Origin: Arachnopeziza araneosa
Lineage: Eukaryota; Ascomycota; Leotiomycetes; Helotiales; Arachnopezizaceae
Length of the DNA stretch: 64,000 nt
Direction: 5' to 3'
Assembly (NCBI GenBank): GCA_003988855.1
Contig: QYAI01000078.1
Coordinates: 145,750 to 209,749, forward strand
This document shows positions 44,189 to 56,037 of the stretch, piece by piece (positions within the stretch are counted from its first letter, which is position 1; every line of letters begins with the position of its first letter). Under the pieces are notes generated by a model. It did no database searches and was not told where the DNA came from. It saw nothing but the letters and a program-made list of their open reading frames with translations. The translations under genes and the position numbers were made by a program.

Positions 44189-44742
44189 TTAGGCCGCAGC
44201 TTCCACTTGTTGTGGGAGGTATGTTACACCAATCTGCGTTGTACAAGGGCTGATCCCGTATAGAATGCTGTCAGTTCTTCCGCCATCCAAGGAAGTTCTC
44301 GGATCCTAGATATCCAATTAGCTCTGTTCATTCGCGTTCAATTGGATGGGCAACATACACATTTCAGTTCAAATCCTCGCAGCATGTCCTGATACTCCTT
44401 ACTCCACTTCCGTGATCTCCTCTCCTTAGCTTCCTTGCTCGGTCTCTCCCACTCAGCCTCGTCCTTCTTCTTCCACTCATCAACCTTCCGTCGATGTCTC
44501 TCCTCCTTGTCTCTCGTTAATCCTGTGCGGAACCGACTCAACCCAGACGTTGTCTTGGTGAGTACCATGCTAGGGAGTTCGGCAATGGAGTTTCGTTTGG
44601 ATGTGGAGGGTGTAGAGCTTGGTGAGGTACTGGTTGGGCTGCTGGGAAGATCGGTACTAGAGCTCGAGGCTGTGGTAGTGGTAGAGGAAGTGGGACGGGT
44701 GGGTATAGTAAGAGCCCGGCGGATGCGTGTGAGTGAAGGCAT
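44189..44742 (-). CDS. Small Ser/Thr-rich, basic protein of unknown function
   Basis: ATG 44742 starts MPSLTRIRRALTIPTRPTSS, a Ser/Thr tract up to residue 50, then SIAELPSMVLTKTTSGLSRF and a strongly charged helix (DKEERHRRKVDEWKKKDEAE; RSRKWSKEYQDMLRGFELK). Unspliced it ends at 44338 after CVCCPSN (134 aa). A 53-bp intron (44358..44306, GTATGT...ATCTAG) gives instead a 3' exon ending TYLPQQVEAAA at TAA 44189, about 166 aa. Signals favour the spliced form. The arrangement (basic N-terminus, low-complexity linker, WSKEYQDML helix) is common among short ascomycete proteins without known role. No signal peptide. The 5' flank is GC-richer than its surroundings. Confidence 0.6.
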
Positions 44743-45860
44743 AGTGTTGGAATTGATTGTCGTTCAATTTGTTAGCAATTGATTGTATACTGGTGTGAAT
44801 GAGTGGTGGTGGAGCGGGTGGAGTGGTTGTTTGGAGGAGGGAAGCAAAGGAGCGAAGCGGTAGCAGTGTTGTTCGCCTGCTGCGGTGTCTGTGTCAGGTT
44901 GCACGGTTGAAGCTCAGCCACGGGGTGCGAGAACAACTGAAAGAGAAGAATGAATGTGAATTGCTTCTCATCCGGATGCTCGACAGGAGACAAGGCGTCT
45001 GGGAGCGAGATAGTGTATTTAACTAAACACGAACGAGCTCGTGTTGCTTGGCTGCTATTGCTTGGCTGCTACAAAGGGAAGGAGAATTGATCCGTCTCTT
45101 TGTTTGCCAACGCTCCAGCCATTCTAGCGTGATGCCGATTCCCGACACATTTGCCCCCACTGCAACGTCATTGGTGAGGGATTCCCCGGCCCTGAGCTGA
45201 CGGCACGTGATGTGCAACCATCACGTTTTTATTGACCGAGCATTGGCCCGACCTGACTTTTTCTAGCGCCTTTTCTTTTTTCTAGCGTTTTTCTAGCGTC
45301 TTACCATATGAGGGTGGGATGTTCACCATGGTGGGTGAAGTCGGAAGTGCAACTTCTGACCGAGAGATGCGGCGAGCGTTGAGTGAAATTTTCACGCCGC
45401 ACTCGCTTTCATCCTCAGGCAGCCGGCCAGGCATGGTCACGGCCGCTTGAAACGCGGTCTGGGGAAAACATGACACGATCGGGTCAATGCGCCTGGGAGA
45501 GATCAGACCTTTTTCACCCGCGTTTCTATTTCGTCTCACAAGGCTGATCAGACGGCACTTCTCACTCACTTCAAGCACTTGTAATGCCAAGATATAGGAT
45601 CGGATGACATGGACGTAGGATGACAGAAGTGAGCAGACCGATCTCTATTCATCAATCAATCTAACCAACCAAATTCCACAAAAAAAAAAAGGCATGCCGT
45701 GACATCAAAATTCCTCCCAGCCCCATCTTATCCGGCCATAGATCTACCACGGCCTACCCCGGACCCAGTCCCCATCTACCCACGTGTCCATGCCATAACA
45801 CCGAGATAAAACCCATTATCTACATTATACAAACGTCACTTCCTTTTAGGGCCTCTTCCA
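44743..45860. other. Intergenic region, nothing recognised
   Basis: Shared upstream/downstream flank. Contains TTTCTAGCG tandem copies near 45260-45298 and an A11 run near 45680. No gene supported. Confidence 0.45.
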
Positions 45861-46878
45861 TCATTGACCCGAAGCCAAGAGCTGGGCGGCGAGCTGGTTT
45901 TCCGCTGCATTGCTATTGCTGAAGTCAAATGCGTTCAGGCCAGAGCTGAGACTTGACTGTTGGATCTCGGTAATCGTGATTTGGAAGGCTTGCTGGTCGC
46001 TTGAATCCGTGACAAGTGCTTGTTGGTTGGGGAGGACAATGAGCGCTGGGTCATCGATGAGAGCTGCGTTGTAGAAGTTGGGAACTTGGGAGCCAGCTGG
46101 CAGCAAGTTCAACCCACTCGCTTGCAGTCCAATGGTCTGGCCAGGGTTGTAGAAACCAATGGATGGGTTGAACGAGTTGGATAAAAAGCTGCTTGAGTTC
46201 GACTGCGAGGAGAAAAATGATGACGGGATGTTGTTATTGACGTTGAAAACTGAGGACTCCTGGAATACCACGAATACAGTTTCTTGGATGTTGGAGTTGG
46301 ATTGCAATTGGCGCACGAGATAGCGGTTGTTGACGTTGTTGGAGTCACGGCTGTCGACAACCTGGCTTACTACAAGTGCAACAGTGTTCTGATAAATGTT
46401 AGAACTGATTTAATTGCCATCCGAAGATACGACTCACAATTTGGCTGTTGAGGTTGTTGAAGGTGTTGATTCGAATGTTGTCGAGTGCAAGCTGCAACTG
46501 GGCTTGCTCTTGAAGCTGGAGGGCAAGGACTTGCGTGAGTAGGATCTCTTGTTCAAGTTCCTGCTGCTGCAATTGCTGTGCTTGAAGTGTGAGGATTTGA
46601 ATCTGCTCCTGAGCGAGGAGGTCGTTGACAGAGCTAGAGACATCCACACTGACTCCGAACACAGCTACGTCATTGCCAAAGTTTTGGCGACGTTTGTATA
46701 GGTTGGTGTTACCCCGCGCAGCAGGTTGTTCTACACTTCGCTGAGAGACCTCGCGTTGGAAGCGGGAATGGAGGTTAGGAGCTGGGGGAGTTAGTAATGA
46801 TCGTTTTTAGATGCCGGATAACTTACCAGCTGTGGCGACGGCGACGAAGCCAAGGACAGTGATAGCGTTGAAGAGCAT
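45861..46878 (-). CDS. Secreted Gln/Asn-rich protein
   Basis: Three exons (46878..46827, 46781..46438, 46388..45861) with 45- and 49-bp introns give 307 aa. Exon 1 encodes only the signal peptide MLFNAITVLGFVAVATAG. The mature part starts with a short pro-segment ending in a YKRR dibasic site, then NFGNDVAVFGVSVDVSSSVN. Next comes a Gln/Leu-rich helix (LTLQAQQLQQQELEQEILL; LALQLQEQAQLQLAL), a conserved-looking core (NTVALVVSQVVDSRDSNNVN; VFVVFQESSVFNVNNNIPSS) and a Ser/Asn-rich C-terminus (NPSIGFYNPGQTIGLQ). There are no cysteines in the readable mature part. I do not recognise the family. It could be a cell-wall or matrix protein, or an effector-like secreted protein. Frames and splice sites are all consistent, so expression is likely. 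Confidence 0.72.
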
Positions 46879-48553
46879 CTTGATATTGAGATTGAAAGTA
46901 GCAAATAAAGGATTAAAAGAATGAAATTACTGAATTGATAGAGCGGCCACTGGGGCGCTGTGTAAAGAATGTAAAGGAGAGTAGGAAGTTTGGCAAACTG
47001 AAGTGATGCTGGATGGAGAACTGAGAACAACCGGGTGATCATCACATATATACTCTCTCCCAAGCTGCCAAGCGTTGGAACAGATCATTTCGGAGTCACC
47101 ATTATCCGCCATACAAAAACCCCTTGACAGATATCAGGTTTACTCTGATTAGCCTCGTCGTCAAACGGACAGAAGCCCCTACCAAGGCTTCAAGATTGTC
47201 ACTGGCCAATCTCGGCCTGTTCCTCAGTCTTCTCATCATGCTTGCTCTATGCAACGGGGAGAATATCCGTCTATCGAGGCTCGATTCAGACCCTGCCAGA
47301 AGCATCCCAAGCATGAAGCCTGGCCTGGTCGTAAAAGTTTTGACTTGTCTGATGTTCCGATTGTGCTCGGTCGCCATCTCAAGTCACACGGCGGGATAGT
47401 GCACAACCGTTCAACTACGAACCTTAAAACGTAGAGTGACCAATAAGATGTAGAAGTTGAGTGACTTGAAGTCGAAGCGCAGAGATCTTGGCTATATGCG
47501 CCCCTGCTCGTCTCGAGACCTCGCCGAAACTCAATCAGTATCAACCACGAAAACGTCGATACTCCGCAACACAGACCGTGAGAGGGAGCTTTTCTAAGCC
47601 CACCAGACACGTTGTTAGCCTAGCCCATCAGATAATGCATGGAATACGCCGAACAAAATTCCCCGAGTAGTACAGACTACCGTCTGACAGCTGGTAAGCT
47701 TGGTCTTGGCCACTCAGTGTGAAGGTACCAGTGGTTCCAAAATATTGCAGCTAGGTGCTCAGCCTCTTGGATGACCTCGTGAGACGGGAGTGGCTTCGTT
47801 CCCTGGTTACTACCACGATCTCTGAAAGGCGCATTGCGAGCGGTAGCGATGTTAATACCTAGACACTTGGTATGGACGGGATGAAATCATCTCGTTCAAC
47901 ACCACAATGATACTTGGAATGATATGAACGGAACACATGATACAAGCGAAATGACGTGGAAAGAAGTTTTCCCTTGGTTGATTAAACTCTTCGACGCCAA
48001 GAAGTTCGAGGACTGAGTGCAAATGCGGCGAGTGGACGCCGGCATTTGAGCTGGCTAACCGCTGACTTCGGTGCTGAGTGACTCTTTCGTGATTTTGAGA
48101 CTTCGACGACAAACATTGTGCAAGGTCCGGTATCCTGAGTTTGTGACGAGGCGCATAGACTGAAGGTTCACGTTGCAGAATGAAGATCCCCAATGCACAA
48201 CGACTTTAGAAACCTGTTCCGGCAAAATTCAAAAGCAGATTATATATGCCAAGACTTCCTCCTGAGGTGAAGACGCCATTTTCCAAGAGATTTTGGAATT
48301 CGACTGAACCTCTCGAGGTCCGTGAAATAAATCGACATGCGAAAGGTTGGGTGGTGATGAAAGAGGGAAGAGGATTTCAAATGTCCTCATCCAAAATTCA
48401 AGTCATGTGATCATCTATGCGCGCTAGCCTCTCATTGGCTGGAGCTCTTCAAAACGAATCGGCAGAAAATAAAATTTCCAAAGCACGAATTCTCGAGCTC
48501 AGCACAACACCCACTCAACCAACCCATTTCTGCTCCTACCGACAAATACAGAG
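46879..48553. other. Intergenic region between the secreted Q/N-rich gene and NOP1
   Basis: A TATATA stretch on the minus strand near 47045-47053 may serve the secreted-protein gene. Overlapping frames on both strands at 47102-47670 have no domains. The 3' part holds the NOP1 promoter. Nothing else recognised. Confidence 0.45.
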
Positions 48554-49704
48554 ATGGCTTTTACACCACGAGGAGGACGCGGCGGTGGTGATCGAGGAGG
48601 CTTTAGAGGACGTGGCGGCGGCGATAGAGGTGGACGAGGAGGGGGTTTTTCAAGAGGTCAGTTTCACACCCCGCGAGCTTCAATTCTTCAGTACACTTCG
48701 AAAATTTGGGTCGCAAGATTTCCCACTGCATTATGAGGATCAAATGAGCTGACGAGAGTCTCAGGAGGACGAGGCGATAGCAGAGGTGGCGGTCGAGGAG
48801 GGAGAGGCGCCCCACGGGGCCGTGGAGCACCAAGAGGTCGTGGTGGTGCTGGAGGTGCAAGAGGAGGTGCAAAAACGATTATTGTTGGTCTTCAAGCAAT
48901 CATGATATGGATCATGTTAACTTCTTCAGGAACCCCATCGTCATGCTGGTATCTTCGTCGCTCGAGGCAAAGAAGACATGTTGGTAACCAAGAACCTCTC
49001 ACCCGGCGAATCAGTCTACGGCGAAAAGCGCATCAGTGTTGAAAACTCAGGACCCGCAAATGAAGATGGTACTCCCAGCGCTACAAAGACTGAATACCGT
49101 GTATGGAATCCTTTCCGCTCCAAGTTGGCTGCAGGCGTCCTAGGCGGTCTGGACGAGATTTTCATCAAGCCTGGTGCAAAAGTTCTCTATCTTGGCGCTG
49201 CTTCCGGAACCTCAGTCTCTCACGTTGCGGATATTGTTGGACCTACCGGTACTGTTTTCGCAGTCGAGTTCTCCCACCGCAGTGGAAGAGATCTGATTAA
49301 CATGGCCACCCATCGCACAAACGTCATTCCCATTATCGAAGATGCGCGCCACCCTCTACGATACAGAATGTTGGTCAGCATGGTAGATGTAGTCTTCGCA
49401 GATGTAGCTCAGCCTGATCAAGCTCGTATTGTCGGCTTAAACGCGCATCTGTTCTTGAAGGTCGGCGGTGGAATCGTGGTCTCAATCAAGGCGAACTGTA
49501 TTGATAGTACAGCAGCACCTGAAGCTGTTTTTGCGCGTGAGGTGCAGAAGTTGAGAGAAGAGAGAATTAAGCCTATGGAACAGTTGACTCTGGGTACGTA
49601 TTTCCATTTTTACCAGATTTCAGTGGCTGATATTTTTCAAAGAACCCTTCGAAAGAGACCATTGTATCGTCGTCGGTCGTTATGTCCGCTCTACGGCACA
49701 ATAA
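48554..49704 (+). CDS. NOP1: Fibrillarin, box C/D snoRNP 2'-O-methyltransferase
   Basis: Four exons (48554..48656, 48765..48883, 48930..49593, 49643..49704) give 315 aa. Exons 1-2 encode the Gly/Arg-rich domain (MAFTPRGGRGGGDRGGFRGR; GAPRGRGAPRGRGGAGGARG). Exon 3 carries the methyltransferase: EPHRHAGIFVARGKEDMLVT, PGESVYGEKRIS, YRVWNPFRSKLAAGVLGGLD, the SAM-binding VLYLGAASGTSVSHVADIVG, and VFADVAQPDQARIV. Exon 4 closes with ERDHCIVVGRYVRS. The protein methylates rRNA riboses guided by box C/D snoRNAs in the nucleolus and is essential. Intron 2 appears to use the unusual donor GTTGGT, because only this choice restores the invariant KTII-EPHRH junction. The first intron (108 bp) is long for this window. 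The first exon is GC-rich, as expected for the GAR codons. Confidence 0.96.
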
Positions 49705-52700
49705 TCCTTCTTACCTCAACTTTTCATAACCCGACCGCACAAACTACAAACAGCCTCTTATCAAGAAGACAGGCTGTTGCTATGTGCTGGTGGTGTTCTT
49801 TGCTATTCCAGTTTCTCGCATCGGTGTAATTAGTTCATTAAGTTAAATTCGGGTCCTGGCGTTCAGGTCTGGTCTACGGAAGTCATACAATTCAACGCCG
49901 AAAATGGAAAAGAAAGAAAATAAAGTTAAAATTGTCATCATGTCCATAGAGTTTCTTCCATTTCTGTTGAATCACTTCCTGCTGTGCGAAGCAATTGAAG
50001 GGACTGCCAGCCATGCGCATAACCTCTTCTGCGTCCGAATTTGCACATCCCATCACACTTCCAGCCTTCCCCTCAAGCCTCTATCCCAACCCACGATGGA
50101 TTTTCACAAGATCCATGCAAAACAGTATTCTTCCATACAGTGACATCCCGATACCACTCCCAGCGGGATTGCCCAATCCATCTTCAACACCAGCCCCCCT
50201 CCGCCCAACGCGTTTTGACACAGGTTGGATTGTTTGATGGCCCGGATTCCTCTCGCACCGCACTGTTGAAACAGAACATCGGGAGCATCAGCACATCCGA
50301 ACATGATCTTCCAGCCGCGCATTCTCTGCTGACAACGTTCCTATTTTTGGGCGCCGATCTCACGTCGAGCTTCTCAGATACTCGGCAGGGTGTTGTTGGT
50401 GCATAGGTCAAACGGGTCTTCAAACGGGTGAGGTGGTGATCTTTAGGAGTCTCTTCTGATCTCGATCTCATGTTTTAACTCTATTTCTATTTTTGTTCGT
50501 GGGTTGGGAGGTGAAGGTCTTCCGCACTGCACTTGTTTCTCGAAGAATGCCACTGCTATCCCTCTTCCTCCACACATCCAACTCGACAGCTTTCTTCCCC
50601 CTTTAACGTATGGTCGCCTGGACACGGCGTATTGACGACACCTCAACGGCTTTTCAACCCTTTTACATATGTAACGGGAGAGTCGTGACCCGTGGAAAAC
50701 GGTTTGTGAGTTGAGCCTCAGATACCCAGGTGCCACCACATGATGGCGCGATGCATCAAGAGGAGAGAAGATATACTCTTGATTGGGCGGTTCAGAGCTC
50801 AGCCTGTGCCACTCGTCACGATCAATCCACAAATGTAACACCAAGTCGCTGAAGTGCGGGGTGAGGCATGTGCCAATGTCGTTCATGCCGTACATATACC
50901 TCCCGCTCTGTATCTGCTACCGTAACCCGATTTACATACGTCTCGTTGCCTTGAGCCGTTCTTTTGTCTTGTGCCCAGTACGCCGGTGTGCTGCGCGAGC
51001 TGTGTTCCGGTAGTACAGCGGCAGATAAGGGATGAACCTAATTTTTTAAACCATAGTGGTATTGTCATACATGCGGAGTCCGATCTCAACCTTTATATTG
51101 TGTATCATTCCGTAGTATTTGACCACACGTGGTAAATTACTTTGGCCAGGTTCCGAGTTTAAACAGGTTTTCATAACATGCTGGATCGAGATGAATAGAT
51201 GTGCTATCTCCTAGAGGTCTCCTGCCGTAGAACATTAAGATGCGCGGTTGTGTCGTCATCAATCAGGTTCAAGATTCAAAGATTTCGATACCGATAGATC
51301 TGGTGGAGAATAGTCATGGTGATGATTGTAGCACTGTGTCTCCGGCAACTGCCATACACAGCAGACAATGTTCCGAGAACAGGAGCTATGCCTTAAGCAG
51401 TGTAGATGCCGTGGTGCGTCTGGTTGTGTTCATTCAAATTCGACGCACATGCTTCGATTCATAAGAACATCGAAACTCGCTACTGTGAATCAAGGGGGGA
51501 AATACTATTGGAAGACTTTGAGATTCGACTCAAATGGACTATTAGCCATGTCTAGGTTGCAGTGGTGTGCGCAAAGAGCTTTCTCTGCTGCTGTCGTGTT
51601 TCCGTTATTTCACCGAGTCACATTGATCTCCCTGCTAAAAGAGGATTCGTGCTTCGATAAGTCAATGTTGAGTAAACATTTTTTGGTCATTTAATGATAG
51701 TAAACCATTGGCTCATGAGTAATAGTTGAAAAGGAAGCACAAATCGTGGGTAATGGCAGACACTTCTATGATACATTGATGACAGGAATGCCATAATTAG
51801 AATTTTACAAGGTCAAGAGTTGAAACTTCATAGACGATTTGATCAAGGCGCTGTGAAAGGCGTCAGACAAAACGTTGTATTCGAAAGCTGGACTATCCTC
51901 GTGAGAACCTTTCACAGACGTCATCTTATGATTTCCTGTCGTCTGGCTAGACTTGTGGGGCTTGTGTTGCGTGGAATGAAGCTGAAAGTGCTGAAATCTA
52001 GCAAGGGAACCCATACTAACCAACTCCTACCTTTGCAGCTTGAATCTAGCGATTATCCCGAAAATAGGATCTCATGCCACGCCAATATCAGATGCGGCTC
52101 TCCACACCGCTCATCTTTCGGGAGTCTCATACTATCGGGTACTCGGACACGGATGCTTTGTCTGGTCCAGAATGAAGGATCTCAGGTCCGGACGACACAA
52201 TTATTTCCCGTTGTATGATCTGGGCCGCCAGCAGCCGCGGGCAAGACGTCAACCATGCAGGTGGATATCTTGTGTTTGAGAACGACCAAATGTAGCATTC
52301 ATCCTCATTTCGTATTCATCTTGATTTCGTGCGCCTAGCACCATTCAAAGCGAGAGTTGCACATGTTGTATTTCGCTCACAATAGCAAGCTGTTCATCCC
52401 AGATTTGGTCTCATACATCATTAGGCGTGATGGAGTGGCAGAAATTTGCACAAGCACGCCCTCATAGTTAGGCACAACATGATCCAATACCTATGGCATG
52501 CCGTTCGGCACAGTCGACCTGTTTCTCGGGAGATTGTACGGTCCATAATCTGGACAATGCGAATGTTTGCTCCTGTGTTTTCTTGTATGTCTGCATGCCG
52601 ATGTTTCTGGCATATGATGCAGCTGGGTTGCATGGCGCTGGGGAGTTGACCTCTATTCGGCCAGGGACATGTAACGGCTGAACTCTTCCAGCTGAGGTAT

Positions 52701-54013
52701 ATTTGCGTACCCAGTGGTTATCCAGCCTGGGGAGATGGACGAGAGGGAAGCTGAGATGTGGGCCGGGGTCGATGAGGCCAGAAGAGGACTTTCTTTGGCC
52801 AACGACCGGATTCTGGGAAGCGCTTCCCAGGCATGTTTCAAGCCTCGATGCATGGAGACGGATTTAAGGGCTATCGCGGTTGCTGGCGGTCTATTTCATG
52901 TTGGTTGAGAGAGAAGAAAGGAGGGACATTGGTTATGAATGAATGTCGTTGATGGATGACGTTACTCTAGTGGGGCTTTTACTCGTATCTACCGGGGAAG
53001 CAGCTTCGATGCTCCTTTGGCCGTTGTCTCACTGGACAACCCTCTCTCCCTTTCCTGACCTTCAGACCCCAATGATCATGTCTTACGAGGGCCAACATCG
53101 CACTCGAAATCAAACCCACTGTCAGAGCGCTCTTGCATGCATTCAGCCCTTCACGGGGCTCCCTCCCTGCTTCCAATGACGGCGCAGGCAGGTCGGCCCC
53201 CTCTGTTTAGTCCGGTTGGCTTCATCGCTGCGCCATCTCAATGGTAGGCGGATATCGAGACTAGATTCCGAGCATGCCCGAGTTACACAGCGGCCCACTG
53301 ACGCCACGGATTCCACGGCCGCAGCTCCAGAGAGGCGAGGTATCGACGCCGTTCTAGATCCCCCAGTCCAAAAGTACAGTCGTGCATTATCTCTTGAGGC
53401 CGTACACGCGTGCACTCCCTTGACTTGTCACATCCCCACTATTGCCGAGAGCTCCAGCATTTCTTGCACAGGGAATCGTGAATTGGATTCTTGGCTCAAG
53501 ACCAGTCAGAATCCTTCCACCAAAGCCATCAAATTACGAAGTTTGCTTCCTGCTTGGGAGGCTTGATTATACATACTTCGTCCACTTCAACGTCGGTCGA
53601 TGCTTCGCCCCAAATATAGCACGACTATGCCATATGGGATTGGATGGACCCTTACAATACGAAGTACTTCCTTTGATGTGGTGCTGCAGTCCCCTTGACG
53701 AGCCTACCATGTACGCCATTGTTACACACCGACAAGGGAGTCTCGAGGAATATCAACTCTGTCACATTTCACCTGCCTTAAACATGCACGACAGCCGATG
53801 GACAAATCCAACCTCGGGCGTCTACACGGCAAAAAAGAGAGGTTTTGTGGATTGCCGATACTATTTCGATTGCAAGGAATATGTATAAGTATCGTCTCTT
53901 TTCTTGGTTCGACCTACAAGCAATTCGTAATTTATCTTTCTTCATTTGATTTCTTCATATTGTTCATATAAATCTTTGAGTTTTGATTAATACTACAGTA
54001 CATTTTGCAAGCC
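49705..54013. other. 4.3-kb intergenic region without a supported gene
   Basis: Several frames of 60-150 codons overlap on opposite strands. The longest (50895-50443 minus, MYGMNDIGTCLTPHFSDLVL; 53442-53888 plus, LLGRLDYTYFVHFNVGRCF) show no motif, splice partner or family match I can name. They are left uncalled. No repeats of note. Confidence 0.5.
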
Positions 54014-55373
54014 ATGTCTCCGGTACCAGCCGGCGATGAAACTGGTGTGTATTATATTCCTATTTGTAACATTGACTTTCAAACGTCATGGCAATCTTTG
54101 AAAGATTTCGCCAGGAATTTTCAAAAAGATGGGACGTGTATCAATGTTGAACATGCTCATATCTACCCGCAATCGGGTGATGGTTGGGTGAAAATCAGGG
54201 GTAAAGCGGATTTCCGAAAAGCATTTGGTATGAAACTCTTTTTAATCAAACTTTATATTAACTTTTCACAGAACGCTTAAATGGCGGGGTTTTAGATGGT
54301 CGAGCTTTGGTTGCAGATCGGCGTAATGAAAACCAAGCAATCAACCTTCGAGATGCCGGACCTAGTCACCAGAGGTCTGACAGTGCGTCGACGGCTGCTC
54401 CTTTCATTCAGTACCAATACAAGACTCCTCTTCCAAACTCGCCTGCCCCGTCTGTTATCAGTGAAGTAGATGCCCATATCCAAAATTTCCACCGTAAATT
54501 AACAGCCTGAAAGTGGTCTTACTCGCAACCCGCTCCAGCAACACAATATCCTCTCACTTACAGCCCTGTTTCACCAACACTTTCAAGCTATGATAATAAC
54601 ACTCAATACTTCTCATCTATCCCGCAAGGATCTCCAATAGTGTACTATCCTGGCAATGTCTCAACCCCAATCTTCCCAGTCCCGCCCCCTCAGCTCATTT
54701 ATCCTGTACCACCTATCATTTACTCAACCTCAGCAACTAACTCTCGTCACACCATATCGTCATACGTTGCCTCCCCGCCAACCAATAAGAGTGGCTTTGT
54801 GCAAACGGAAGCTCGAAAAATCGTCGTAACACACATCAGTCCAACGGTCTCTGAGTCCGAGATTCGAGGATTAATCATCGGCTCAACCAAGTCAAGATTG
54901 CGAGGTATAGAGGAATTTGAATTTCCTCGACTATCAGATGGAAAACCGAAAGGCCATGCCTTGGCTGTACTCGATACTCATGATACGGCGCGAAAAGTGG
55001 TAAAAGCCCTAAACGGCAAAGAGTGGCGTGGAAGAACATTGAAAGCGAAATTGGCAAAGGAGGGTGCTGAACCAAATATGGATAGGCTGGTTTTAAGGGT
55101 GGGAGAAATGAGTATGAGTACTGGTGAGTGTTCCTGGTATTGTTGAGAGCGATCAAGTATTGACAAGCAAAGAGAGAGATATTGAGAAGAATTGTAACGA
55201 AGCAAGAGAGAACAAGGGAAAGGGGCGAGAAAAGAGGGAGAGAGGAAAAGAGAAGGAGAAAGAGCAGAGTAGATCAAACCGAGAGAGGGAGGGTAGGACT
55301 GGTAGCGACAGAAGAGAAGCCCTGGTTGTGGATGGAACGGGTGGAAGGAGGCGCAGATAAGTACGTTCATTGA
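54014..55373 (+). CDS. RNA-binding protein with two RRM domains
   Basis: Exons 54014..54227, 54272..54493, 54539..55123 and a last exon from 55168. RRM1 spans exon 1-2 (GVYYIPICNIDFQTSWQSLK; GWVKIRGKADFRKAFERLNG; VLDGRALVADRRNE). A TGA at 54508 lies inside the second intron (45 bp, GTAAAT...CTCCAG), whose removal keeps the frame. A Pro/Tyr/Ser-rich linker follows (PGNVSTPIFPVPPPQ). RRM2 begins ARKIVVTHISPTVSESEIRG and contains PRLSDGKPKGHALAVLDTHD and VVKALNGKEWRGRTLKAKLA. The end is uncertain: a 44-bp intron leads to a basic tail stopping at 55373 (about 408 aa), whereas a 34-bp intron, unusually short, would give a charged tail ending VVDGTGGRRRR at 55360. Possible roles are mRNA export, stability or splicing; the exact orthologue is not recognised. 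Confidence 0.72.
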
Positions 55374-56037
55374 TGAGGTAAATGGAAGTGGCGTTCCGGC
55401 ATCTTGTTGAGAGTAGTACAGACCAAGTGAAGATTTCAATTTTAGATGAGTCTTGCCTTGGCTGGCTGGTATATATTCTCTTTGGGGGAAGAATTCATTT
55501 TAACGATCGCTACTGATTGATTTGCGTCTTTCAACTGGCCTAATTGGCCCCTCCATATTATCAACGTCTCTGTTCACACAAGACCATTCTGAAGATTTAC
55601 CTGATAAGTTCCTGCTAAGCGAAGGTCTCCCCTGAAATGCTCGCTTGTAGACTTCCGGTGTAAATATCCGAATTCCAACTCGGTGCGATGTAACTGATAC
55701 ATCATTCCCGAAGATATTGAAGATATTGAAGATATTGAAGATGATGAAGCTACCTCGGTGGTGGTGGAGCGAGGCCACTAAACGAGCATGACGAATCCCG
55801 ACCTTCAGCCTCGCCGCCTGAGCCGTAGCCTTGCGCGGGGAACCCACCTTTTCAATACGAGAGCACGTTTTTGACTCACTTTCACGTACAACAAGTCTAG
55901 TGTGGACTTCCCGCGCGGACCTCAAGTGAGGGCTCCGTCCCCATCCCAGGTTACGATGATAAGTATATCTTCACTTTCTTCGGTTTGATCAAACCGCCTG
56001 ACAATCACCCTAGATGTATTTTCGGGATGCGCATATC
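55374..56037. other. Intergenic region with a 9-bp tandem repeat
   Basis: No gene supported. The 141-codon minus frame (55925-55500) is produced partly by the repeat and lacks other coding features. Confidence 0.45.
55710..55749. repeat. Tandem repeat GAAGATATT x3 plus a diverged copy
   Basis: Three exact 9-bp units (55710-55736) are followed by GAAGATGAT and GAAG. It is non-coding as far as can be judged and is a candidate length-polymorphic marker. Confidence 0.85.

Noticed and set aside
47102..47670. Overlapping frames of up to 124 codons on both strands
   Set aside because: Mutually overlapping, no domain, no splice support.
50443..50895. 150-codon minus-strand frame (MYGMNDIGTCLTP...)
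   Set aside because: Could be part of a small gene, but no family, signal or exon partner could be named.
53442..53888. 148-codon frame just upstream of the RRM gene
   Set aside because: Cannot be joined to the RRM gene in frame and has no recognised motif.
54508..54510. In-frame TGA that would make the RRM gene a pseudogene
   Set aside because: It lies inside a good 45-bp intron (54494-54538) whose removal keeps the frame.
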